DNA from: Sorex araneus
Taxonomy: Eukaryota; Chordata; Mammalia; Eulipotyphla; Soricidae
Direction: 5' to 3'
Assembly (NCBI RefSeq): GCF_027595985.1
Contig: NC_073307.1
Coordinates: forward strand, 15,643,127-15,707,126
DNA: 64,000 nt
Of the stretch, positions 46,305 to 55,475 are shown one piece after another; position 1 is the stretch's first letter; every line of letters starts with the position of its first letter. The position numbers were made by a program, and so were the translations under genes. A model generated the notes under the pieces. The model ran no database searches. It was not told where the DNA came from and was given only the letters and a program-made list of their open reading frames with translations.

Positions 46305-48270
46305 GCTGCCACTTATGAGGTCCCTTGGTCACAGGCACCATGGCCACCTTTCCCATTCAGTAGTCCAGCTCCTTCTCACAAGAACTGTGAGGTTGTTGTT
46401 CGTTCCTGAACCTGTGGAAATGAAGACCTAAAGAAGTGGAGTTAGTGGACAGAAGTGATTAGAGTCAGTAGCCAAACCCAGGTCTATCTAAGCAGCAACC
46501 TCGTGATCATAGCAACTCTGCTAAGGCTTTGGATTGGTACTGGTTACCATGTGCATGACCAAGTAAGCTTGAATATGAAATAAAACCTATGGTTCCTGAT
46601 CGGGCACAGTGTATTCTCAGAAGTACAAAGGTGGCCGTTTCCCTGACTGTCTTGGGGCAGAGGAGCTCAGCCACAGCCAAATGTGGGTGTTGAGGACTGA
46701 GGCTTCACAGCAAGGTATAGATGTGAAATCGCATTGACAGGGAATCTATGATAGGCTTGGGAATAGAGCGTGGCCTTTCCATATACTCTCTTCCACCCAC
46801 TCGGGGGTGTGGGGTCAACATTATTACTTGCATTACACAAGCCCAGACACTGGACTTTAGAGCTGTGATGAGGATTTTTCAAGGTGCACGATTCATGAGA
46901 GAAGCAGACTGACTCTGAAGCACGGGACTCTGTTTTTTAGGGGACAGTGAGGTTGGGGGTCACACCCAGTGATGCATTCAGGAACCGCTCCCAGGGGGAG
47001 TGATACGGGGATGATACGGGATGCCGAGGATTGAACTTATGTCGACCATTTGCGAGGGAAGTGCCCTACCCAATCAGTACTATCGACCTGGTTCACATGA
47101 AGCTCTTGATCCTTGGGCTCGACTTCAGTTGTTTGAGAGAATAAAGGAACGCAGTAATTCAGTACTAAGCTGTAAAAAATTGCAACATGGGTCTATTCAG
47201 CCCCTCAGTCTCTTAATCACACAAAACTGCCTCGAGGGCCCACTACTGGACAACAGGGAAGGACATTGCACATAAACATCAGGGGCATGAGCTCTGAACT
47301 CTGCTCAATGGAGTCCAAACCCTCCTCCTCTTCTTCCAAGTGGTGCAAATTACTGTCCTTGGTGCCTCGGTCTCCCCTCTCCAACAGAGGGGTGATATCC
47401 TCTCCCACTGGGATGTTCTTGAGCACTGCAAGTACTTGATCAAGTAGCTACAATTTCTGTTTCTCTGACCAGTTTCCACCCTGGCAATTCTATAACTTGG
47501 CTGACTCTCTGCTCCACCCCCATCCCCAGTGTGCGTCTAATTCTGTCTAATTCTGCTCCAGTCTTTGTGGCAATCTGGTTCTATACACACATTGTCACTT
47601 TCACTGTCATCCCATTGCTCATCGATTTGTTTGAGCGGGCACCAGTAATGTGTCTCATTGTGAGACTTATTGTTACTGTTTTTGGCATATCCAATATGCC
47701 ACGGGTAGCTTGCCAGGCTCTGCCGTGCAGACTCCATACTCTTGGTAGCTTGCCGGGCTCTCCGAGAGGGGCAGAGGAATTAAATACCGTTCAGCTGCAT
47801 GAAAGGTGAACTCCCTACCGCTGTACTATCGCTCCAGCCCCTACAGTTCCTCTGTTCTGTGCAGCTGATACACACATATTTATTTTTAATACATGTACAC
47901 ATTTATTATTTATCATAGGCGCCCCCTCTGACGGTGTCAGGGATTAAACTCAGGGCCTCATACATGCTAAGCATGTGCTCTATAACTTGGCTGACTCTCT
48001 GCCCCAGCCCACCCCCCGTGTTATTTTGACCCCTGGGTGAACAATGGACTTGAACTGCTGTAACACGACCTGCTCTGTGTCTTGCAGGAAGGGGAGCTTC
48101 CTGAGGATAACTGTTTCCACTGCCGAGGTTCGGGCAGTGCCACCTGCTCTCTGTGCCACGGCAGCAAGTTCTCGATGCTGGCCAACAGGTTTAAGGAGTC
48201 CTACCGAGCCCTGAGGTGCCCTGCCTGCAACGAGAATGGTCTCCAGCCTTGCCAGATTTGCAAGCAATAG
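34167..48270 (+). CDS. GRXCR2: GRXCR2 gene, coding span: join(34167..34502, 41985..42212, 48088..48270)
   Basis: Glutaredoxin and cysteine rich domain containing 2. The three exons give 112 + 76 + 60 = 248 residues, which equals the length I recall for mammalian GRXCR2. Both introns are phase 0, with sizes of 7482 and 5875 bases. The N-terminal half is basic then acidic (MEDPEKK, KVRFKI, SYSGRVLKQVFEDGQE). The middle holds the diverged glutaredoxin-like segment (IIDFGKIIIYTNNLKIIR) and an acidic run (EEEAEEES). The C-terminus is a four-pair CxxC domain. In mammals the protein lies at the base of hair-cell stereocilia, is needed for the location of taperin, and its loss causes deafness (DFNB101 in humans). 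No frameshift or premature stop is seen, so the gene looks intact. Confidence 0.96.
36308..36470 (+). mobile_element. Diverged SINE, sense, in intron 1
   Basis: GGGGCCAGAACAATGGCAGG, CTTGTCTTGTATGCGGCAG, GTTTGATCTCTAGCACCCC and GAACCAGGAGTGATCCC keep the SINE order with strong divergence. Confidence 0.75.
36540..37065 (+). mobile_element. Old L1 3' UTR, sense, in intron 1
   Basis: GAATATTATTCAGTCTTAGA, GACAAGTGAAATAAGCCAC, GATTCCACGTATATAAAG, TAGAATAATGGTTGTCAGGG and GCATTTTACCACAATCAAAGC are typical of an old mammalian L1 3' end. It is more diverged from the shrew L1 family than the other copies. Confidence 0.75.
37071..37240 (+). mobile_element. Diverged SINE, sense, in intron 1
   Basis: GGGCTTGAGAGATAGTGCAGG, GGTTTGATCTCTGGTACC, CATATGGTCCCCAGAGCACC and GAGCACAGAGCCAGGAGTAAG. 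Inserted directly after the L1 tail. Confidence 0.8.
38726..38905 (+). mobile_element. Diverged SINE, sense, in intron 1
   Basis: GGGCCAGCGAGACACTAGAG, GGCATTTGCCTTGTACGCG, GGTTTGATTCTGGCACCCC, GAGCACAGAACCAGGAGC and GTGTGGCCCAAAAGCAAAAC. Confidence 0.8.
39440..39860 (-). mobile_element. L1 3' UTR, antisense, with CT run, in intron 1
   Basis: CTGAATCACCATGAGAG, ACACCCATCCTTCCACCAC, a CT run at about 39637-39681, GGCATTATTATTTGCAATAC and CCAGAGTGATTATTTCCAGC follow the family order. A short ACAAACAATATTTTAA unit is doubled at 39496-39530. Confidence 0.8.
39985..40490 (-). mobile_element. L1-like 3' region, antisense, in intron 1
   Basis: ATTATTATAGTTTAGGCAAC, CAAGACCCTCCACAAATGC, ACTGCCTATTCCTTTCTTC, CCTCTGATTTATTTTGAG and CCATGTTGTAGTGAACTTC parallel the piece at 28045-28500. 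Confidence 0.7.
41985..42212 (+). CDS. GRXCR2: GRXCR2 coding exon 2 (residues 113-188)
   Basis: The acceptor is a good pyrimidine tract ending CTCTCTAG (41984), and the donor is CAG then GTGTGT. The exon begins SPPIIDFGKIIIYTNN and continues KIIRTSMDKRDF, KILQKEEEAEEES, ending NQYPQ. It is 228 bases, a multiple of three. It carries the glutaredoxin-like core, which in this family does not have the classical active-site CxxC, so redox catalysis is not evident. The region 151-185 is the least similar to what I remember of other mammals. Confidence 0.96.
42326..42509 (+). mobile_element. SOR-A SINE, sense, in intron 2 near exon 2
   Basis: GGGGCTGGAGCGATAGAACA, B box GGGTTCGATCCC, through GGTGTGACCCAAAAAGC and an A-rich tail. 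AAAACTAAGTACTA before and AAAACCTAAGTACA after are an imperfect duplication. A young copy, close to the exon 2 donor. Confidence 0.95.
42893..43100 (+). mobile_element. Diverged SINE with (AAC)n tail, sense, in intron 2
   Basis: GGGCTAGAAAGATAGTACAGC, GGATGCTTGCCTTGCATC, GGTGTGGCCCAAAGCC, then a tail including about nine AAC units at 43068-43096. Confidence 0.8.
43585..43790 (+). mobile_element. Diverged SINE, sense, in intron 2
   Basis: GGGACTCTGAGTTATAGCACA, GGGCACTTGCCTTGCACATG, GGGTTCTATCCCCAGGACCC, and a tail rich in ACCCAAACAAACAAAAAA. Confidence 0.85.
45050..45560 (-). mobile_element. L1 3' UTR, antisense, in intron 2
   Basis: TTTATTTTTTAAAAATTG tail, TAACTGTGAGATATATAG, GGGTTTCAGTCATATAATG, GGGCATTATGTCTTGCAATA, AGAGTGATTATTTCCAACTA and GCTTGGATATTAGTCTC match the family in full order. 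Confidence 0.82.
45870..46215. repeat. Unclassified AT-rich dispersed repeat, uninterrupted copy
   Basis: AAAGCAGTTCACAATTTTTG, CAAACACCAATCCCACCACC, TTTCACCCAGGAGCCATTAAG, a short TA run, then TTCCCCCAAAGATTGGTTGCC. It is the most complete copy of the family also found at 25650 and 54672, and it shows where those are interrupted. Confidence 0.75.
46271..46304. repeat. (AAT)n microsatellite
   Basis: About 11 ATA units in intron 2. Confidence 0.95.
46925..47095 (-). mobile_element. Diverged SINE, antisense, in intron 2
   Basis: GGGGGTCACACCCAGTGATGC, CATTCAGGAACCGCTCCC, GGATTGAACTTATGTCGACC and CAGTACTATCGACCTGG follow the antisense SINE order with many changes. A GATACGGGGAT/GATACGGGAT doublet lies inside. 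Confidence 0.75.
47592..47841 (-). mobile_element. SOR-B SINE, antisense, in intron 2
   Basis: TTGTCACTTTCACTGTCATC, GATTTGTTTGAGCGGGCACC, GTTTTTGGCATATCCAATATG, GCTTGCCGGGCTCTCCGAG and CTATCGCTCCAGCCCC. Full length, with TTAAATACC in place of the B box. Confidence 0.94.
47915..48010 (-). mobile_element. Diverged SINE fragment, antisense, next to exon 3
   Basis: GTGTCAGGGATTAAACTCAG, GGCCTCATACATGCTAAGC and CTGCCCCAGCCC resemble the B-box and head complement of an older SINE. It ends about 77 bases before exon 3. Confidence 0.6.
48088..48270 (+). CDS. GRXCR2: GRXCR2 coding exon 3 (residues 189-248), cysteine-rich domain
   Basis: The acceptor is GTGTCTTGCAG (48087), and the stop is TAG at 48268-48270. 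It encodes four CxxC pairs: C197/C200, C208/C211, C232/C235 and C243/C246, with G-rich turns such as CHGSKFSM and CPACNENG. The pattern is like the zinc-binding cysteine-rich domain of DnaJ-type proteins and of GRXCR1. All eight cysteines are present, so metal binding is plausible. Confidence 0.97.
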   Translation, partial: EGELPEDNCFHCRGSGSATCSLCHGSKFSMLANRFKESYRALRCPACNENGLQPCQICKQ

Positions 48271-48321
48271 CCCGTGCCTGTGGATGTCTGCTTCTCTCAC
48301 TTCCTCCCCGAAGTTATTTCT

Positions 48322-48327
48322 AATAAA
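48322..48327 (+). terminator. GRXCR2: Polyadenylation signal AATAAA of GRXCR2
   Basis: A canonical AATAAA lies 52 bases after the stop codon, which would give a short 3' UTR of about 70-80 bases. It is followed by a pyrimidine-rich stretch. A longer UTR using a later signal cannot be ruled out. Confidence 0.65.
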
Positions 48328-48535
48328 CTGTTCCCACACCCCTTCCCCCTTTCCCTTGGCGGCAAGGAAGCCCCCAGCAGCTGTGATCACTTCCACCCCT
48401 GCAAAACTCAATTACTTGATGACATTTTGTAAGGCTGCAAACATCTTCATTGTGGGTCTAAGTGGCAGAGGCAGTTTTGAATTAGAATCTACTTTGAAAC
48501 AGGTTCTAAAATTATCTTTCCAGGAATGTGTGAAC

Positions 48536-48538
<3 letters not shown>

Positions 48539-48571
<33 letters not shown>
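48539..48571. repeat. (GT)n microsatellite
   Basis: About 16 GT units, 270 bases after the GRXCR2 stop. Confidence 0.95.
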
Positions 48572-48574
<3 letters not shown>

Positions 48575-49875
48575 TATCTCACTTGGCTCAGCTCCGTTTT
48601 CTCCTTGCACTAGTGAACAAATACATGTACATTCTGGCAGCAGGTTGAAGTCATTTTCTGCTTGGGTGTTATTTTGCAAAATTATGCAGTGAGAAAGGAA
48701 TCAAAAGGGCAGGTTTCTGATGAACTGAATTTCTCTCGCCTAGAATGCATTTCAGATAGTCATTGGTCAAATTGAATTTTTAATTAAGCAGAGGAGGAAA
48801 GGGAGGCCCAGGACTCAAAGCTCTAGCGAGACAGTGACAGTTATACAAGTTCTAAGTGCTTCCTGCTGAAAGGAAGAAGGCTGGCAAAGAGCCTCTCCCT
48901 CAACATCCCGAATCTGTCCTGTGTACTGTGCTTGGTTAATGCGCATGCAGGCAGTGAGCAAAGCTCTTAGGACAAGATGAGATAAGAAGGCATCTCTGTG
49001 TGCCTCTGAGCTATGGAGGGCCTAAGCCAAGTCATAGTAATTTATGATGAATTTGGTGCTTAAGTATGTGTGCAATATGATTTCTTCTAGCCCCCGAGTT
49101 ATCACCAAAGAAATAAATCTATTCTAAAGCTAAGGTATAGCTACTCCCTCCTGGTCTAAGACACTGGATACTTTATAGGTATCTGTTAGAAATCTCTGAA
49201 ACAGAAGATGACCAGGCTGAGTTTTAGCAATTATATTTCCACTGCCCATGAAGACACATAACAAGCATAAATCTGTTCTTCGCAAGTGAGTCATAAAATT
49301 AGAGAAATACTTTGGTTAATGATCTCTTGGAATTCTAACATCCACCTTCCAGACCCCTTGAGAATGACACTGCAAAACCCATTGTCCCATGAGATGCATT
49401 GCTTTTCTATGTAATTATTTTGATTTTCATCACTTATTAATTTCCTAGTTTCTGTTTTTTATTCTCTATCATTCACCCATGAAAATCATGTCATCATGGA
49501 CTGCATTTCGGGCAGTATAAACACTTTTTAATAAAAAGACAAAACACTTTTCAAAGCCCTGCTAATTTTTCTCATCTTCCCCTTAGCCAGAACTCTATTA
49601 CAACTCATTGATTTCCCTCATCTCTGTTCTTAACTCTCTCCTGACTCTATGTTTTCTTGCACCTAGTGACTCTCCTATCTGTTCAAAATACCAGTGAAGG
49701 AGTGATATTGAGAGAATTTTAAGTGTGTTCGTCTACTCTTGAGCAGGAACAATTAAAAACAAGCATTGAGTCCTGCCTGCAAGACAGACCAGACCACCTT
49801 GCTAGGGGCTGGATGGGCAGAATTACCTGGGTGGACACTGCCCTTCTGGTACTCCTGGGACCTGCAGTTAATTAT
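48572..49875. other. Intergenic sequence downstream of GRXCR2
   Basis: No gene or repeat family was recognised. A possible old repeat could be hidden in the AT-rich part. Confidence 0.4.
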
Positions 49876-50040
49876 TTTTTGGTCTTGGTTTTGGGCCATA
49901 CCCAGGTGGTCGCTCAGGGCTCATACTTGTAAAATCATTCCTTGTGGTGTTCAGGAGACCATAGATGGTGCCAAGGATTGAACAAGGGCTGGCTGTGCAT
50001 AAGGCAAGGGTCTTCACTGCATATTCTCTCTCTGGCCCCT
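49876..50040 (-). mobile_element. Diverged SINE, antisense
   Basis: GGTTTTGGGCCATACCCAGG, GGTGTTCAGGAGACCATAG, GGATTGAACAAGGGCTGGC and CTCTCTGGCCCC follow the antisense order. Confidence 0.75.
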
Positions 50041-50692
50041 GAATCTTCAGTTTTAGTGGGAGGGAGAAATGGGTAAACAGATCATAACACCAAGGAAAGA
50101 CAAGTTCTGGCATGGGGGAATCACAGGGAGCCTTTGAGGCCAGGACAGTGCAGTTATCCAGGCTCCCTAGAGGAAGAAGAATGTGTGATGTGGTTTCCTT
50201 CCCCTTGCCCTTCCTCCTAAGTGATTTCACTGCTTTTCACCCCAAACAAATACAAGTACTGATGGTTACATTTATCCAGGCAACAAGCACTGATGGGGCA
50301 CTGGGCCTAGATGAGGAGGCAAAACAGACAAAACTCTGGTTCCTGTAGAGTTTATATTTCATAGGGGGAATCCTGGCAACTGGAATTTTGTATGTCACAT
50401 ACAAAAAATATATTAGTATATATTCTAAGCTCATTTACTTAGAACTAGTCAAATATTTAATATAGAAGAAAATGTGTTTCTACATGATAAACCGTGTGTG
50501 TGTATACAGGTTGCAGAGCGTATTAGAAGAAGAAACAGGTTTTGAAGGAAAATGAAACAGAAAAGTTGGGGCTTAGAAAGCAGTGCAGTTTCTGGAGTGG
50601 GGGGAGGGGAGGTTGTCATGGAGAAGGTGTCCCTTACATACAGGGAAAATGAGGGAGTGAGTCCAGAAGTAGTTGGAGTAAGATTATTCCAG
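50041..50692. other. Unique spacer
   Basis: No gene or repeat family was recognised. Confidence 0.4.
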
Positions 50693-50880
50693 ACTGGAGC
50701 CAGAGTGACAGTACAATGACTACGGGTGTTAGCCTTGCATGCATCCAAGCCAAGTTTGATCCCCAGCATCCCATACGATCCCCTGAACCCACCAGGAGTG
50801 ATTCCTGAGCACAGAGCCAGGAATAAGCTGTGAACACAGATGGGTGTGGTCCCAAACCAAAGGCAAACAAAACAATTATT
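50693..50880 (+). mobile_element. Diverged SINE, sense
   Basis: GACTGGAGCCAGAGTGACAG, GCCTTGCATGCATCCAAGCC, GTTTGATCCCCAGCATCCC and GAGCACAGAGCCAGGAATAAG, with GGTGTGGTCCCAAACC at the end. Confidence 0.8.
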
Positions 50881-50999
50881 CCAGAGGAAACAGAGGGTGG
50901 TAGGAGAGCCTGTCATGTCTGAAGCAGCAAAAACATCGGAGTCTGGAGAGAAATTTGATGAGAAGGCAGGTGTGTGGTCTGTAGTGTATATATGGTTAT

Positions 51000-51112
51000 G
51001 TACGTAGGCAGCATGTGATGTGTATCTGTGTATATGGCATGTGGCATGTGTATAGTATGTGGTGTGTGTATGTGTGTATATTTGTGTGTGTGTGCACGTG
51101 TGCATGCAGAGG
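51000..51112. repeat. TG-rich low-complexity run
   Basis: Imperfect TGTG/TATG/CATG alternation over about 110 bases. Confidence 0.8.
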
Positions 51113-54100
51113 GATGCTGTCCTTCCATGTTACACTTAAGATTTGGGTTTTACTCTGAGTCCGCTGCTGCTCTGAACAGTCTGGCTCTGCCAATCTCTTC
51201 CAGACTCTCCTCCTATTGTGAGGGCTGGAGACCAGCGGACTCTATGTTCCCTAGATGCCCTTGCCTGCTGGCTTCCTGTCAGGGGTGTGTGAAGAGAAAG
51301 GAAGAGCCTTCCACCTTAGGAAGGATCCTAACAGCCTTTCCTACATGGCAGCTGCAAACTCTGCTCAGGCAGCTTGGCTCCAGTCATAGTCACTGGGCTG
51401 GTCCCGGTGATAGGTTCATGGTAACACCACCTCTCGCTCTCTGGTCTAAGGGTCTCTGGTTTTCTGCAGCAACTCGTTTGTGCCTTCAATTTCCTCTCTG
51501 AATGTCTTTAGACTGGTTCTGATTGTATGCTGACTGATCTACAACTGGTTTGAGCAGAGGAATTTCATGACCTGATTTCCGTTTAACAAGTCACACTGCT
51601 GTGTTGCAGAGAGACGCTGGAATAAACGCGAAGCAGGAGATCAGTGTGAAGGTGACTGCATCATCCTGGTGACAGCTAAGGTGGCCTGCGCCAGTGATAC
51701 CCGTGGAATTGGTTAAAAAGTTGGCGTAGTAGGGATACATTTTGGAGGTGGATGTTGGGATTCTTCCTGGCACAGCTCCCTGACCATGTAGGCTGCTGGG
51801 CTTGTGCGGGAAAGCTCCGAGACCCGCCTTGATGAGGGTGAACTGTTGCCAGGGGAGCTGATAATTCCTGATGATTAGCATGACTTGACAGCCTCTCAAT
51901 GGTTGGCAGCTGGGGCTTGAGTGAGGGGGAGCCGACACCTGTGGGATTTGAAAAGCTTACTGCTCATACAGACTCCGTGACACCTTGTGACACTCCGTCC
52001 CTTCTAGCCCGTGTAACATTTGATTTCACCTTCCTCTCGCCTTCTTTAGCTCCTGAGGCAATGCATTCCTCTCTGCCCCTCTATAACCACTGTTCTCCCC
52101 GAGTAAACTTTGTCATATGACCATCAGTCTGTGGCTCGTGTGGATGCTTCCCTCTGGCCAGTTCACTGAGTGCCTGTCTTTGAGCCGCCTGCCTTAGATC
52201 CCGTAATAGTCTCCACGTTCCCGGTTCTTGTAGCTGCACCGACAGTGACAGTGGAGGCGTGGTTCTGCCTGCTTCCTCTGTAACCCTGAGACACAGTGCT
52301 CTTGGGTCACTGTTTGCAAAATGCAACTGAGTTCCCTGCCTACTAGTGAAGACAAATTAAAAATGAAACATTTATTTTCTGGTCTGTGACCTACAAAGTG
52401 CAGATAGAGTGTTGTGCAGAGCTGTGCTAAGGGTAGTCAGCTGAATTTTAAAGATTATAAGAATTCCTTTAGTACTAGACACAAGAGGGTTTAAAAAATA
52501 TCAATAATAGTGTGGTTATAACAAATAATGCTATGCTCAAAAATTTTAATGAATGTATGTCTTCAAGAAACATAACATCTATCCTTTCAGATATCCACTG
52601 AGCAGATTTCCACCAGATTTCCATTCCAAGGGTTTATACTATGTTGTGATAATACAGAGATGAGAACAGAATCTCATTCTCACAAATGAGATTATTGTCT
52701 CGGGCTCTAGTTAATGTAATAGGTGGACTTTTGGCCTTACAACTGGGGAGAACACTGCTACTACCCTTTGCTTCTTACTCCAGCGATTCTTAATTCTTCT
52801 ACCTGGCTAGGTGAACTGGCCCTTGTCTGCAGACTGCTCTACCAGATTTGTTTTTGTATTGTAAGAAGCACATATCAGCAGTTCTGGGTGCTAGATACTG
52901 CTCTAAAGCACCTCTCCTTATACAATCCTTGACTTGTGCTAATCGTCAGATTAATTCTGTTTAATGATCATCTCTTTGTGCCACATAAGCTGATCCTTTC
53001 CAGGCCACCTCCATTTAATTTATGTACATGTGGACCCTTCTGGCAAGACTCACATGCACTTTGCTGTACTAGGCTTTCTGAACAAGTCGTTGGAAATTGG
53101 GCTGAAAATTCCAGGAGGGATACTGCATTCTAGGAAAGAGACATTCTGTAAAGATAGCTTTCGCTGACTGGACTGGGCACTCTTTATTCTCTGGCTTTTT
53201 GACCCACTTCATCTCCTATTTGTTATTACTCTGAACAAGCCATCTTGCTGATTCTTACTCCCAGTCATGACTTGGGGTCAAAACTTACCTACTCCTGGAG
53301 TGATTCTCATAATCTGTAGTACCCAAATTTCAGGAAACACCTTTGCACTAAAGTGCTGTATCCTCCCCTCCTTGCCTAACTCCACCATATTTGTGGAGCA
53401 GAATTCGAAGGCTTTAAACCTTTGACCCTAGAGAAACACTTATGTTTCCCCCGCTTTTATTTGAGTTTCCAGGGAAAATTACTTTCACAGAGAAAGTTGC
53501 CCTTCACATATTTTTGAAATGCATATGAAGTATTAGTTTTATGACCCATAATTAACCTTTCCAAATTAAACTGAACCAAGGATGTCAATGAGCTGAAGTT
53601 TATAGGACAGATGACGTTGTTATTCAAAGTCCTCCACAAATACAAATTACTCAGGCAATATATTTACAGAGCCGGTGCTGCTGACATTTATAGACATTTT
53701 CTGTGGTTCACCAGAGCTTAATCTTAAGTGAATTTTATGATAAAGGTAAATTTGAAAGAAATGTTCACAGTTGTTTTTATCACCTGTCCTCATTAGTTGC
53801 ATCTCCTCGTTTTCTAATTAAACACCGTAATTATACTGAGTTCACATTCATGCAATTATGTGAGCGAGAAATGGAGTTATGTCAGTGTCAAAATTATGGC
53901 ATATAATTACTGTCTGTGTTAAAGAACACGTAAACCCAGAGGAGAAAGACATACCACCGTAGAACTTCCTCATTGCTCAGGGGTTCAGGGTGAGGGGGAA
54001 AGAAAGGAGTGGAATATTTAAACCCAGTCTTGACAAAAACCACAGTCAATGTTTATCCTTCTAACTCTCTAAGCTTTCTATTTTCAGCCCCTTTTATCCA

Positions 54101-54671
54101 GCTCTTAAGTATTTCCTCTACCATTAATGATTCTTACTCAGAGAACTGGGCCATTAACCCACACTCCTGTAAATGGCTATTAGAATACTGACCCACGACT
54201 GTTTTCTTAGATACAAAGTGTATATTTTTGAAGATTTCCTGTGAGTCAGGTTCTGTTAAGGACAAAATGAATGAAAAGAAGAAACAGGAAACAGTATCTG
54301 CAGGCAGGGACAACACACTCTGTAGAGGAAATGAGAGATTTACTCAAATATTTGCAAAAAGAAAGTGATGGGTGTTATAGAAGAGAGTAGAGAGAGCAGA
54401 CAGTGAGTAATTAATTCTCCTTTAATTCTTTGTTTCTGTTCAGCTGTTAGCTCTATGACGACAGTTACAACTGCCGTCCAAGCATGGTCATAATTTCCAG
54501 CCTCCGCCATTGTTCTATGCACACCAAAGACTCAGTAAGTACCTGAAACTTGGTGTTTGTGGAGACTTAAGTTTGGTTGCACTCACAGAGTTTTCAGTGT
54601 AGTGTTGTTATCAGCCCACCTAAATTGACTCCCAAGCACCAACAACTTGGGCTTACTTATTTATTGTTATT
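51113..54671. other. Unique intergenic sequence
   Basis: About 3.5 kb with no recognised repeat or gene. 51130-52330 is of moderate GC. 53640-53930 is AT-rich and carries several TAAT/ATTA motifs and few low-complexity runs, which could mark a conserved noncoding element, but this was not testable here. Confidence 0.4.
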
Positions 54672-54757
54672 TTTTAAAAAATATTTATTTTTATAAAGTT
54701 GTTCAAATGATTTATTGTATTCAATATTTCAACACCAATCCCACCACCATTATTTTG

Positions 54758-55219
54758 TTGTTTTTTAGAATTTTTAATTTTTTTTTTCTTTTTGGGTCAT
54801 ACCTGGTGATGCACAGGGGTTACTCCTGGCTCTGCACTCAGGAATTACCCCTGGTGGTGCTCAGGGGACCATATGGGATGCTGGGATTCGAACCCGGGTT
54901 GGCCGCATGCAAGGCAAACGCCTTACCCTCTGTGCTATCGCTCCAACGTCTATTTTTTCATTTTTTTGTAGTGAGTCACAGTGAGGGCACAGTTATAGAT
55001 TCACACCTTTTCGTGCTTGTTTTCCCTCATGCAATGTTGAGGGAGAGCCCATCCTGCCACAAGTGTCCATTCTCCACCACCAATGAACCCAGTATCCGTC
55101 CAATCCCCCGATCCCATCCCCCCCGCCCCACCCCACCTCTGTGGCAGGGTGTTCCAATTTGTTCTCTCTATCTCCTTTTGGGTGTTGTGGTTTGCAGTAG
55201 GGGCACTGAGTGGCCATCG
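54758..55219 (-). mobile_element. L1-like 3' end plus SINE, inserted between 17-base duplications
   Basis: CCACCACCATTATTTTG at 54741-54757 and 55220-55236 flanks an antisense L1-like 3' end. That end has GTAGTGAGTCACAGTGAGGG, CCACCACCAATGAACCCAG and GGTGTTGTGGTTTGCAGTAG. A SOR-A SINE sits in its T-rich tail. Confidence 0.85.
54777..54948 (-). mobile_element. SOR-A SINE, antisense
   Basis: GGGTCATACCTGGTGATGC to CTATCGCTCC. It sits in the antisense poly-A tail of the L1-like piece, a common landing place for such SINEs. Confidence 0.95.
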
Positions 55220-55475
55220 CCACCACCATTATTTTGAATTTTCTCAACCAGCACCAAAGCCTGCCACAATAGCAGGCCCTTAATAATTTATTTTGTATTG
55301 CTTCCTATGAATAATTCACTAAAAATGATCAAAAAAGATTTCCTTAGAACAAAGTGTATCTTTGTTTTGTGAGATTATTGTATCTCACCTTGGGGTTATT
55401 AAGCCCTTGTGTAAGAGATTACTAACATATTGTTACAGGTTGAACTTTGTGTCCTAGTATTTTCTCCCCGCCTTT

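Larger units (their letters stand above)
47490..48013 (+). repeat. Pair of near-identical direct repeats, 490 bases apart
   Basis: CTATAACTTGGCTGACTCTC followed by TGC occurs at 47490 and again at 47980, each followed by a C-rich stretch. The second copy lies at the end of a worn antisense SINE, 75 bases before exon 3. The first follows unrelated sequence. Confidence 0.9.
42213..48087 (+). other. GRXCR2: GRXCR2 intron 2
   Basis: 5875 bases from GTGTGT to GTCTTGCAG. It holds a young SOR-A SINE 114 bases after the donor, several diverged SINEs, an L1 antisense piece and a SOR-B SINE. 43800-45049 appears unique, and no further exon was recognised. Confidence 0.85.

Noticed and set aside
50449-51105. 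Open frame of 218 codons on the minus strand
   Set aside because: It is composed of the complement of a TG-rich run and a worn SINE, and has no domain.
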